DNA of 48,126 nucleotides from Clostridia bacterium (GTDB lineage Bacteria > Bacillota > Clostridia > Christensenellales > Borkfalkiaceae), in NCBI GenBank assembly GCA_017463325.1, contig JAFTPK010000013.1, positions 1-48,126 on the forward strand, written 5' to 3'. A model generated the notes under the pieces. That model was not told where the DNA came from, searched no databases, and saw only the letters and a list, made by a program, of their open reading frames with translations. The position numbers and the translations under genes are program-made. Shown here one piece after another: positions 24,323-31,458 of this stretch. Numbering within the stretch: the stretch's first letter is position 1; every line of letters starts with the position of its first letter.

Positions 24323-26155
24323 GTGGAAAAGGCGGCGGCAGAACAGTTAAAAAAATACCTCGAAGCGGCTACGGGCGAGGAATTTTCCGTGGCGCACGAG
24401 AGTGTTGCTCCGCAAGGCAAAAAAATTTATCTTGGAAAAACCAACGCGTTTTTATCGCTTGGGATCGAGCTTGACGAAGAAGAATTGAACGGCGACGGGT
24501 TCGTGCTCGTTTCCGACGGAAAAACGCTCTATATCGCAGGTGCGACGGATAAGGGAACGCTGTACGGCGTGTACTATTATCTGGAAGAATACGTAGGCGT
24601 ACGCTTTTACGGATTAGACTGCGAGGAAGTGCCAAGCGTTTCGGCGCTCACATTTCCGATAGGGCAGGTGACGGAGGTGCCCGCGTTTAAGTACCGCGGC
24701 GTGTTGTCCGACGCGACGGGGCATCTCGTCGCCGAGCACGGCAAGACGGCGCAAAGTATGGCGGAGCTGTACGTGAAACAGCGTCAGTCGCACGAATTCT
24801 TGGCAGACGAAGTACAGACGGTTATAAACGGAAGCTTTGGCGGCTCGGTCAAGATCAATGCGCAGATCAACCAAGCGCACAACAACCTTACCTACGTTCC
24901 CACAGCGAGCTATTACGCGGACTATCCGTCCATGTTCTACACCCGTGAGGGGGAGAGCGCGCCCGTAGATATTTGCTATTCGAGCGGCATTGCCGAGGAC
25001 GGCAGTATCGAGAACGGTGTGAACGCGGCAAGCGCGTACGTGGCGGGGTTGAAAACGCAGATCTTGCAAAATCCGAGTGCCGAGTATCATATGCTCGGAC
25101 AACAGGACGTCAAGGATTACTGTGCGTGTGCGGCGTGCGTAAGCGGTATGCAGGTCTACGGCTACGGTTCGTACGCAGGCGTAGTGCTCCGTTTCTACAA
25201 CGCGGTGGCGAATGCGATCGCGGCGTGGGAAACGGCAGAGGGCAGAACGCCCGTTAAGCTTGTTTGCTATGCGTATCTCTTTTCCGCAAAAGCGCCCGTA
25301 AAGGCGTCGGGGAATAGCTACGTTTGTCACGAAACGGTGAAGCTTGCAAGCAATCTTACTTTGCGTTTTGCCGATCTGTATGCAAATCCCTATTTCTCCC
25401 TTTTGGACGAGAAGCAGAGCGGTGACATTTACGGCGCGGACTATTTTGAAAAATGGTCTTGCGTGCTTGGAGGCGGCGACAGTTGGTACTGGGGCTATGC
25501 CACCAACCACAGTTACTATTTTGCCTATACGCCGTCCTTACAAAAGGTGAAAAAGACGTTGGAGGGTTTACAAGGGCTTGGCGCGGAATACGTCTTTTTC
25601 CAACATTCCACGTCGGAATATTACGACTGGCGGGCTATGCTGGAAACGTACGTGATATCCAAGCTGCTTTGGGATCCGACGGAGGATATCGAAGGGTTAA
25701 AGGAGGAGTACCTGAACGGGTATTACGGCGTGGCGGCTGAACAGGCAAAAGCGTTCGTGGCAAACTTTGACGCGCACATGGCTTCGATCGCGGAAACGAC
25801 GCCCCGTTATTTTGCTTACGATATTATGAGCAAATCGGACGAAACCTTTCAAGTGGAAGAGTTAGTGCCCCTTGCGTTCCTCGAAAGTCAGCTTGCGCTT
25901 TTAGACGAGGCGACGGCGAGCATTGAAGCGTCTTCGCTTTCCGAAGAAGAAAAGGCGACGTATAAAAAGCGTATCGACGTTATGCGGCTGACGCCCACCT
26001 TCTATTTGGCGTACGCGGCAGAGCGGTACTTTGGCAGCGAAGAGGAGATAACGTCGGCAAGACGGACGTTCATTTCCCTTTGCGAAAGCGTGGGCGTTAC
26101 GGCTTACGCAGAACACAAATATATTTCTACCTTAAAAACCGAATGGGGATTTTGA
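24323..26155 (+). CDS. DUF4838 domain protein (C-terminal half of the frameshifted secreted protein)
   Basis: This frame is open from before 24263, and GTG 24323 is only the first possible start. That GTG has no ribosome site, and coding similarity begins earlier (SAYTLVYTD), so translation probably enters by the frameshift. The ~630 residues comprise an N-terminal domain like that of alpha-glucuronidases (VEKAAAEQLKKYLEAATGEE, GVYYYLEEYVGVRFYG). DUF4838 proper follows, with AHNNLTYVP, LGQQDVKDYCACAAC and YYDWRAMLETYVISKLLW. DUF4838 is regarded as glycan-related, but its activity is not established. It shares ELDEEELNGDGF and other stretches with the 26.4-28.4 kb paralogue. Confidence 0.72.
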   Translation: MEKAAAEQLKKYLEAATGEEFSVAHESVAPQGKKIYLGKTNAFLSLGIELDEEELNGDGFVLVSDGKTLYIAGATDKGTLYGVYYYLEEYVGVRFYGLDCEEVPSVSALTFPIGQVTEVPAFKYRGVLSDATGHLVAEHGKTAQSMAELYVKQRQSHEFLADEVQTVINGSFGGSVKINAQINQAHNNLTYVPTASYYADYPSMFYTREGESAPVDICYSSGIAEDGSIENGVNAASAYVAGLKTQILQNPSAEYHMLGQQDVKDYCACAACVSGMQVYGYGSYAGVVLRFYNAVANAIAAWETAEGRTPVKLVCYAYLFSAKAPVKASGNSYVCHETVKLASNLTLRFADLYANPYFSLLDEKQSGDIYGADYFEKWSCVLGGGDSWYWGYATNHSYYFAYTPSLQKVKKTLEGLQGLGAEYVFFQHSTSEYYDWRAMLETYVISKLLWDPTEDIEGLKEEYLNGYYGVAAEQAKAFVANFDAHMASIAETTPRYFAYDIMSKSDETFQVEELVPLAFLESQLALLDEATASIEASSLSEEEKATYKKRIDVMRLTPTFYLAYAAERYFGSEEEITSARRTFISLCESVGVTAYAEHKYISTLKTEWGF

Positions 26156-26186
26156 GGCACAAATTACTGAATAAGGAGGTAATATC

Positions 26187-26318
26187 ATGAAAACGTTGAA
26201 AGACTATCTTTCCCCCGCGTTGGCGATTTTTGCTATGCAGTCGGAGGATATCGTAACGGCGTCCGACCCTGAAACGAGTAACAGCAACGATACTACGTTT
26301 GGAGACGTCTACTATTAA
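26187..26318 (+). CDS. 43-residue peptide with QSEDIVTAS motif
   Basis: A short gene with a textbook AAGGAGG site 8 bases before ATG 26187 and TAA at 26316-26318. The peptide starts MKTLKDYLSPALAIFAMQSE and ends DTTFGDVYY, rich in Ser, Thr, Asp and Asn. I recall short clostridial peptides carrying E-D-I/V-I/V-T-x-S near a hydrophobic start, with unknown role. This one lies between two DUF4838 genes, 31 bases after the first. There is no clear signal peptidase site or modification enzyme nearby. Confidence 0.6.
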   Translation: MKTLKDYLSPALAIFAMQSEDIVTASDPETSNSNDTTFGDVYY

Positions 26319-26333
26319 GGGATAACACGGTTT

Positions 26334-26358
26334 GCGCCCGCGTTAAAAGCGCGGGCGC
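26334..26358 (+). promoter_or_regulatory. GC-rich hairpin between the peptide gene and the second DUF4838 gene
   Basis: A perfect 9-bp stem of G and C only (26334-26342 with 26350-26358) with a 7-nt loop and no T run. It is 15 bases after the peptide stop and 33 before the next ATG. It may be an RNA-processing or stability element that sets the ratio of the two products. Confidence 0.5.
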
Positions 26359-26391
26359 GCATAACCGCGTTAAAAGGAAAGGTGAAAGATT

Positions 26392-28395
26392 ATGAATGAA
26401 ACAGTTCTCCGTATCGTAAATACGGATAAAACTACGGAATATAAAATTCTCTACCCGACGCACGCTACGAAAAGCGAGCTGTTTGCGGCAGGGGAATTGA
26501 AAAAATATATCGCGCTTGCGACGGGCTGTTCGCTTCCGTCGGAGGCGGAAAACGAAACCTACGGAAAGTTTATTTCCGTCGGGCGGACGGACGCTTTTTT
26601 CTCGCTCGGCACAGAGCTTGACGAGGAAGAGCTAAACGGCGATGGTTTTATCGTCAAGGTGGCGGGCGGAAACGTCTATCTTGCGGCGGCGACCAACCGC
26701 GGCGTAATTTATGCTATTTATCATTTTCTCGAAAAGTATTGTGGGGTGCGTTTTCTCGACGTCAACGAGGAGTACGTGCCTACGCTTGACGGGCTTTGCG
26801 CGGCGGTGCAAGAGGAGAAGAATATTCCCTCGTTTAAGTACCGTACCCATTTAAGCGAGGGGACGGGGCATACGCCCGAGTGTCGCGGAAATCGCTTTAC
26901 CTACGACACCCCGATTCCCGTTTTTTATGCCCGTTCGAGGCTAACGCACGAATTTATTTATTTTAATAAAGGTCGCGACGTAGGAAAAACGGACGAATTT
27001 TTCGAGCTTTTGGAAACGGTCGGCGGCGGTATGCCGATGGACGTTACCATCAATCCTACTCATAACAACTTGACTTACGTTTCCCCCGATAAGTATTTAT
27101 CGACGGAAGCGGATAAGGAAAAGAACGCGCATATGTTCTATATTTTGAACGGTAAGGTGCGCGATATTTGCTACGCCGACGGTATTGCCGAGGACGGGAG
27201 CATCGAGGAGGGCTTGAACGCGGCAAGCGCGTATTTAGAGGCGCTCAAAAAGCAAATTTTGTCCAACCCGGACGCGGTGTATTTTAATTGCGGACAGGAG
27301 GATTTAAAGGAATTTGACGGCTCACGCGGTATGAAATACGGCGCGACCTATATGGTCTTGCGCTTTTACAACGCAATCGCTAAAGAAATCAAAAAATGGG
27401 CGGCGAAAACCATTCCCGAAAGAAAGGTTCGGCTTGTCATTTTTGCGTATTTGTTTAGCAAGGAGGCACCCCCCATCGTGGACGAGAGCGTGGTGCTTTG
27501 CGATAATATTGCGCTTCGTTTTGCCGACCTCACCTCGAACACGAATTACCCGCTTACCAGCGAATACGGGTATCGTCCAGAAGTCTTCAAGGACCTCAAA
27601 TACGGCCCCGATTATTTTGAAAAATGGAAGCCGTTTATGAAAAATTGCGCGGAAATTTGGTACTGGGGGTATGCGACGAATTATACTTTCTATTATTTCT
27701 ATCAGCCCGCGATCCAAAAGGTCAAGCCGCTGTTGACCGAGCTGAAAGAACTGGGCGTTACTTACGCCATGCTGCAAAATAATTCGACGGAATATCACGA
27801 CTGGAAAGCGATTATGGACAACTACGTGTTTTCCAAAATGCTTTGGGATATTACCCTCGACCCTTACGCGCTACGCGAGGAGTTTATTCGCCTGTATTAC
27901 GGCGTGATCGCCGAAGAGGTTTTGGAGATCGTAAACGGTTTCGACCGCGTTGTGAAGGAGCTTGACGAGGAGTGCGAGCACTTATACTACGGCAGGATTT
28001 ATTCCTTTTACCCCAACGACCGTATTCCCGAGGATACTATTACGGAGCAATACGACAAGGAATTCAAAATGGTCAAGCTTTGCGAAAAGACCTTGTTTAA
28101 GCTGGACGGTATGGAGAAAAAGGTGCGCGGGGCAGAGCTTTCCGAAAAGCGTAGGGCAAAGCTTTTAGAGCGTATTGATATGTTGCGTTTAACGCCCTAT
28201 TATATCCTCGCGTTTTATCGGGATTTCCTGTATAAGGAGAACGGTTATAAGACGGAGTATTTCAAGGATAACGAGGAGGCGTTTAAGGAAAGCGCCGATC
28301 GGTTTTTTGCAATTTGTGAAACGCTCGGGGTATACGAGCAAGGGGAGGCGAAAAAGCCCGAATGGCACAAAAAGCTTTTCAAAATGGAAATTTAG
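26392..28395 (+). CDS. DUF4838 domain protein, cytoplasmic paralogue
   Basis: A 667-residue protein with the same order as the previous one. The alpha-glucuronidase-like N-terminal domain has FAAGELKKYIALATGC, GTELDEEELNGDGFIV and HFLEKYCGVRFLDV. The central domain has PTHNNLTYVS, CGQEDLKEF and YHDWKAIMDNYVFSKMLW. The C-terminus is a helical bundle. It has no signal peptide, unlike the predicted fused neighbour, so the two would act on different sides of the membrane. AAAGGAAAGGTG precedes the ATG. A strong terminator follows, closing this glycan cluster. Activity is unknown. Confidence 0.75.
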   Translation: MNETVLRIVNTDKTTEYKILYPTHATKSELFAAGELKKYIALATGCSLPSEAENETYGKFISVGRTDAFFSLGTELDEEELNGDGFIVKVAGGNVYLAAATNRGVIYAIYHFLEKYCGVRFLDVNEEYVPTLDGLCAAVQEEKNIPSFKYRTHLSEGTGHTPECRGNRFTYDTPIPVFYARSRLTHEFIYFNKGRDVGKTDEFFELLETVGGGMPMDVTINPTHNNLTYVSPDKYLSTEADKEKNAHMFYILNGKVRDICYADGIAEDGSIEEGLNAASAYLEALKKQILSNPDAVYFNCGQEDLKEFDGSRGMKYGATYMVLRFYNAIAKEIKKWAAKTIPERKVRLVIFAYLFSKEAPPIVDESVVLCDNIALRFADLTSNTNYPLTSEYGYRPEVFKDLKYGPDYFEKWKPFMKNCAEIWYWGYATNYTFYYFYQPAIQKVKPLLTELKELGVTYAMLQNNSTEYHDWKAIMDNYVFSKMLWDITLDPYALREEFIRLYYGVIAEEVLEIVNGFDRVVKELDEECEHLYYGRIYSFYPNDRIPEDTITEQYDKEFKMVKLCEKTLFKLDGMEKKVRGAELSEKRRAKLLERIDMLRLTPYYILAFYRDFLYKENGYKTEYFKDNEEAFKESADRFFAICETLGVYEQGEAKKPEWHKKLFKMEI

Positions 28396-28406
28396 CGTAT
28401 GAAAAA

Positions 28407-28434
28407 GCGGCAGGTTGCAACCTGTCGCTTTTTT
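28407..28434. terminator. Terminator after the second DUF4838 gene
   Basis: The stem 28407-28416 with 28419-28428 (10 bp, one G-U, tightest loop GC) is followed by six T and preceded by A5. It lies between convergent genes and could serve both. Confidence 0.85.
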
Positions 28435-28464
28435 GTATATGGACGATAAAAAATGTGTATTACG

Positions 28465-29490
28465 TCAGGTCAAGCCCATACACCAAACGACGCCAAGCGC
28501 CGTTAAAGTCACCAACGTGTCAATGGTGATCCCGTAGAACATGGGTTTCAGTCCCGCTTTTTTGAAGTCGGTAAGGCTTGTGCCCAAGCCGATAGCAGCT
28601 AACGCGGCAACCATCAAGAATTTACTAGTGCTTTTGATGGTGCCTGAGATTGCCGTAGGAATCAAGCCGACGCTGTTCACGATCGCCAGTAACAAGAAAC
28701 CGCCGATAAACCAAGGAATGATCTTGACCAAATTCACTTTTTGACCTGTGCCTGCCGCTTTTAACTCTTTTTGTTTTAAGCGAGTACCGATATACGCAAA
28801 AACCAACACCGTGGGTATGATAGCGATTGTTCTCGTTAGCTTGACCATGGTGGCGAAATCGCCCGCGATTTCGGAGAAAGCGTATCCCGAGGCAACCACG
28901 CTCGCCGTGTCGTTTACGGAGGTTCCTGCCCAAATGCCGTAGGCGATATCGGACATTCCGAGTGCCTTTCCCATGAGCGGATACAATGCGATCATCAACA
29001 TATCAAAGAGGAAGGTGGAGGACATTGCAAAGGCGATATCCTTGTCGTCGGCGTCGATCACGGGAGCGATAGCCGCTATGGCAGAGCCGCCGCAAATACC
29101 CGTTCCAGCGGAGATAAGATTGCTCAATTTCCAGTTTAACCCAAAAAGCTTGCGGATAAAATAGCCGCCGCCAAAGCATACGGCAAACGTGAATATCATT
29201 ACGAAAAACGTCATCTTGCCTACGGACACGATCGTGTTGATGGATAGGGAGGCGCCTAAAAGGATAATTGCAATTTTTAGTATCTTTTTGGAGGTGAATT
29301 TAAGCGCGGGTTTCATCCATGCGGGATGAAAAAAGCTGTTTATGATCGTACCCATAAACAAGGCGATAATAGACGCTCCGAGCAATTCCCCGAAAAGAAA
29401 TTTTTCCGCCAAGACGGACAAGGCGGCTACGGCAAAGCAGATCGCTACGCCGAGCGCAAACAAGCAATGTTCTTTCGTTTTTGATTTCAT
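28465..29490 (-). CDS. YeiH-family membrane transporter (putative sulfate/sulfite exporter type)
   Basis: A 341-residue membrane protein of about ten helices. The family signature GTGICGGSAIAAIAPVI and the WAGTSVNDTASVVASG segment are clear. This family is annotated as putative sulfate exporters, but substrates are uncertain for most members. I chose ATG 29490 (GGAGA upstream) rather than a TTG at 29541, which lies upstream of the ribosome site and within the promoter. It has its own promoter and runs convergent with the glycan cluster. Confidence 0.85.
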   Translation of the reverse strand: MKSKTKEHCLFALGVAICFAVAALSVLAEKFLFGELLGASIIALFMGTIINSFFHPAWMKPALKFTSKKILKIAIILLGASLSINTIVSVGKMTFFVMIFTFAVCFGGGYFIRKLFGLNWKLSNLISAGTGICGGSAIAAIAPVIDADDKDIAFAMSSTFLFDMLMIALYPLMGKALGMSDIAYGIWAGTSVNDTASVVASGYAFSEIAGDFATMVKLTRTIAIIPTVLVFAYIGTRLKQKELKAAGTGQKVNLVKIIPWFIGGFLLLAIVNSVGLIPTAISGTIKSTSKFLMVAALAAIGLGTSLTDFKKAGLKPMFYGITIDTLVTLTALGVVWCMGLT

Positions 29491-29531
29491 AACGTTTCTC
29501 CGAAATTTTTGTTTTGTATATTCGTCTATAT

Positions 29532-29560
29532 ATTGTACCACGAATTGATAAATATTTCAA
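29532..29560 (-). promoter_or_regulatory. Promoter of the yeiH-type gene
   Basis: Reading leftward, TTGAAA (29555-29560), 17 nt and TACAAT (29532-29537). It overlaps a plus-strand promoter at 29545-29573, so the two compete for the same DNA. Confidence 0.75.
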
Positions 29561-29573
29561 CCGTTTTTATAAG
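29545..29573 (+). promoter_or_regulatory. Candidate promoter of the structured RNA
   Basis: TTGATA (29545-29550), 17 nt and TATAAG (29568-29573). Transcription would start near 29580. It is divergent from, and overlapping with, the yeiH promoter. Confidence 0.45.
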
Positions 29574-29579
29574 TTTAAG

Positions 29580-29747
29580 ATGTTTCGGGAGGGAAAATAT
29601 TAAAAACAACGAAGATTACATTCGGCGGACGCCGTTTAACGTGGGGGACGTTCTCGCTCCTAGCCTGCCCACCCGATTAAGGTCGGGGTTCTTGCGCTTC
29701 GTTCATAGTGCACAAAAAAAAGACATACCGCTTAGTATGCCTTTTTT
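29580..29747 (+). ncRNA. Candidate orphan structured RNA of about 165 nt
   Basis: No gene is evident here. A closing 7-bp stem (29608-29614 with 29697-29703) encloses a 4-bp stem with tetraloop (29623-29634), a 5-bp stem (29638-29652) and a 5-bp stem (29672-29687). An alternative pairing joins 29641-29645 with 29668-29672. A plus-strand promoter sits just upstream, and a hairpin with T6 ends it at 29747. I could not match it to SRP RNA (no GGAAG loop), 6S, tmRNA or a known riboswitch. Strand and boundaries are inferred. Confidence 0.45.
29714..29747. terminator. Bidirectional terminator between the structured RNA and tRNA-Gln
   Basis: The 7-bp stem 29722-29728 with 29735-29741 (one G-U) has T6 on the plus side (29742-29747). 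On the minus side is an eight-base A run (29714-29721) that becomes U8. On the minus strand it ends the tRNA transcript. Confidence 0.8.
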
Positions 29748-29749
29748 CG

Positions 29750-29824
29750 TGGCTGGGGCGAAGTGATTCGAACACCCGAATGACGGAGTCAGAGTCCGTT
29801 GCCTTACCGCTTGGCGACGCCCCA
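29750..29824 (-). tRNA. tRNA-Gln (anticodon CTG)
   Basis: The minus strand folds as a full cloverleaf. The acceptor stem TGGGGCG pairs with CGCCCCA, followed by an encoded CCA. The D arm contains AAGCGGTAAGG. The anticodon stem ACGGA/TCCGT has loop CTCTGAC, giving anticodon CTG. The TTCGAAT loop has two G-U pairs in its stem. It reads CAG codons. It stands alone, with its own promoter and terminator. Confidence 0.95.
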
Positions 29825-29854
29825 TTATTTTGCGCTTCACGCTTTACTTGCGTT

Positions 29855-29883
29855 ATTTTATCAAACTTTTCGGCTTTTGGCAA
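29855..29883 (-). promoter_or_regulatory. Promoter of tRNA-Gln
   Basis: Reading leftward, TTGCCA (29878-29883), 17 nt and TAAAAT (29855-29860). The start would be about 25 bases before the mature tRNA. Confidence 0.65.
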
Positions 29884-29950
29884 GCGTTTTTATACCCTCT
29901 TTCAAAAGTTTTTAAAAAAATTATAAAAATCTTCCTCCCGCTTAAATCGT

Positions 29951-29980
29951 TTGACTTCTTTTCACAATTTATTATATAAT
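29951..29980 (+). promoter_or_regulatory. Promoter of the aspartate kinase gene
   Basis: TTGACT (29951-29956), an 18-nt spacer and TATAAT (29975-29980), with a leader of about 33 nt. No lysine riboswitch fits in so short a leader. Confidence 0.8.
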
Positions 29981-30019
29981 ATATGGTAGAAAGAAAATTT
30001 TTTGACGGCAGAGGAAAAA

Positions 30020-31336
30020 ATGAGTATCACTTGTAAATTCGGAGGAACCTCCTTGGCTACGAGCGTAAACGTTCGCGCCGCTTGCGAAATCGTCAGGGCA
30101 GACGAAAAACGTCGCCTCGTCGTTGTTTCCGCGCCTGGGAAAAAGAATTCGGACGGTAAAAAGGTCACCGATCTTTTACACGCTTGCCATGCGGGACGCT
30201 TTGACGAAACCCTCTTTAACGCTTGCTTTTCCATGATCGCAGACACCTTTCGCGAGATTGCTACGATCGCGCCGAGTTTCCCGATTGAAGAGGAGTTGGA
30301 TTTGATCCGCTCGCAAATTAAATTTTCCGAGTCGAATATTGATTTCGTCGCCTCTCGCGGGGAGTATTTGAACGCAAAGCTGATCGCCGCCTATTTAGGC
30401 TACGAATTTTTGGACGCCTCGAAATTTATTCGCTTTCAAGACGGAGAGCTGGATCTTGCGCGTACCTTATCGCTCGCAAAAACGCTTGATCAAACCAAGC
30501 GGTACGTGATCCCCGGGTTTTACGGTATGGATGAAAAAGGGCATATCAAGACCTTTTCTCGCGGCGGTAGCGACGTGACGGGCGCCATTGTGGCGCGCGC
30601 GTTCGGGTGTGAGCTGTATGAGAACTGGACGGACGTGGACGGAATTCGCGTCAGCGATCCCCGTATCGTCGAAAACAGTAAAAAAGTCGAGCAGGTTTCT
30701 TTCCGCGAGCTTCGGGAAATGTCGTATATGGGGGCGTCGGTGCTGCACGCCGAAACGCTACTTCCTCTCTACGAGGCGCCCATTCCCATTGTCTTAAAAA
30801 ATAGCTTTCGCCCCGAGCTTGGCGGCACGAGGATCTTGAAAAAGAGGACGGAAAAGTCCAGAGGTGAAACGATCACTTGCATTACGGGAAAAAGCGATTA
30901 TACCTGTATTCAAATTTCCAAAGCAATGCTTGACAAGCAGCTTGGGTTTGTGAAAAAAGCGACGGCGGTGTTCGAGGAATATCACATCAATATCTCCCAC
31001 ACTCATTCGGGGCTTGACAATCTTTGCTTTTTTGTGGAACGCTCGGAATATAAGAGCATTTCTTTTGGCGAGTTCGTCAAGGAGCTTTCCTCCCGTATCG
31101 ACGCGGATAAGATCAAGGCGCACGAAAAGATTGCGCTGCTTGCCGTGATCGGGCACGATCTTTCGGGGCGGGTAGGAATTCTCGCGAAAATTTTTAACAC
31201 CCTCCACAGCGAGGGGATCAGCGTCAAAACGGTGTATCAGAGCATCAGCGAGTGTAATATCATTATAGGCGTTGAGGAAGAAAAGCTCACGCAATGCGTT
31301 AAGGCGCTTTATCGCGAACTCATAGAAGAGGGGTAA
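30020..31336 (+). CDS. Aspartate kinase
   Basis: This enzyme phosphorylates L-aspartate in the first step to lysine, threonine, methionine and diaminopimelate. The 438 residues include the N-terminal ITCKFGGTSLA, then VVVSAPGKK, FSRGGSDVTGAIVA and MSYMGASVLHAE, all typical of the kinase domain. The C-terminal ~140 residues hold two ACT domains (VFEEYHINISHTHSG; VGILAKIFNTLHSEGISVK), expected to bind an inhibitory amino acid. ATG 30020 was chosen for its AGAGGA site; a TTG at 30002 is in frame but lies upstream of that site. There is no fused homoserine dehydrogenase. The isozyme (lysine- or threonine-controlled) cannot be told from sequence. Confidence 0.93.
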   Translation: MSITCKFGGTSLATSVNVRAACEIVRADEKRRLVVVSAPGKKNSDGKKVTDLLHACHAGRFDETLFNACFSMIADTFREIATIAPSFPIEEELDLIRSQIKFSESNIDFVASRGEYLNAKLIAAYLGYEFLDASKFIRFQDGELDLARTLSLAKTLDQTKRYVIPGFYGMDEKGHIKTFSRGGSDVTGAIVARAFGCELYENWTDVDGIRVSDPRIVENSKKVEQVSFRELREMSYMGASVLHAETLLPLYEAPIPIVLKNSFRPELGGTRILKKRTEKSRGETITCITGKSDYTCIQISKAMLDKQLGFVKKATAVFEEYHINISHTHSGLDNLCFFVERSEYKSISFGEFVKELSSRIDADKIKAHEKIALLAVIGHDLSGRVGILAKIFNTLHSEGISVKTVYQSISECNIIIGVEEEKLTQCVKALYRELIEEG

Positions 31337-31401
31337 AGCAATCTAAATATAGTGCAAAAGAGACTTTTTTTAAATTAGAAAAACTTTTTTCTTTCCCGTC
31401 G

Positions 31402-31430
31402 TTGACAAACGGCGGGATTTATATTATCAT
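31402..31430 (+). promoter_or_regulatory. Promoter of the second glycan cluster
   Basis: A perfect TTGACA (31402-31407), a 17-nt spacer and TATCAT (31425-31430). Transcription would start near 31437, shortly before the GGTGGT ribosome site. Confidence 0.75.
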
Positions 31431-31458
31431 AATGTATAGAAATATTAGGTGGTGTACT

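Noticed and set aside
24323..24325. GTG as the genuine start of the DUF4838 gene
   Set aside because: No ribosome site precedes it and domain similarity extends upstream through the -1 frame.
29608..29703. SRP RNA or 6S RNA at the structured gap
   Set aside because: The SRP GGAAG-type loop is missing and the fold looks multi-branched, not the long 6S hairpin with a central bubble.
29677..29883. Minus-strand frame covering the tRNA-Gln gene
   Set aside because: Its translation (SGKATDSDSVIRVFESLRPS) is the familiar false protein read from tRNA-Gln.
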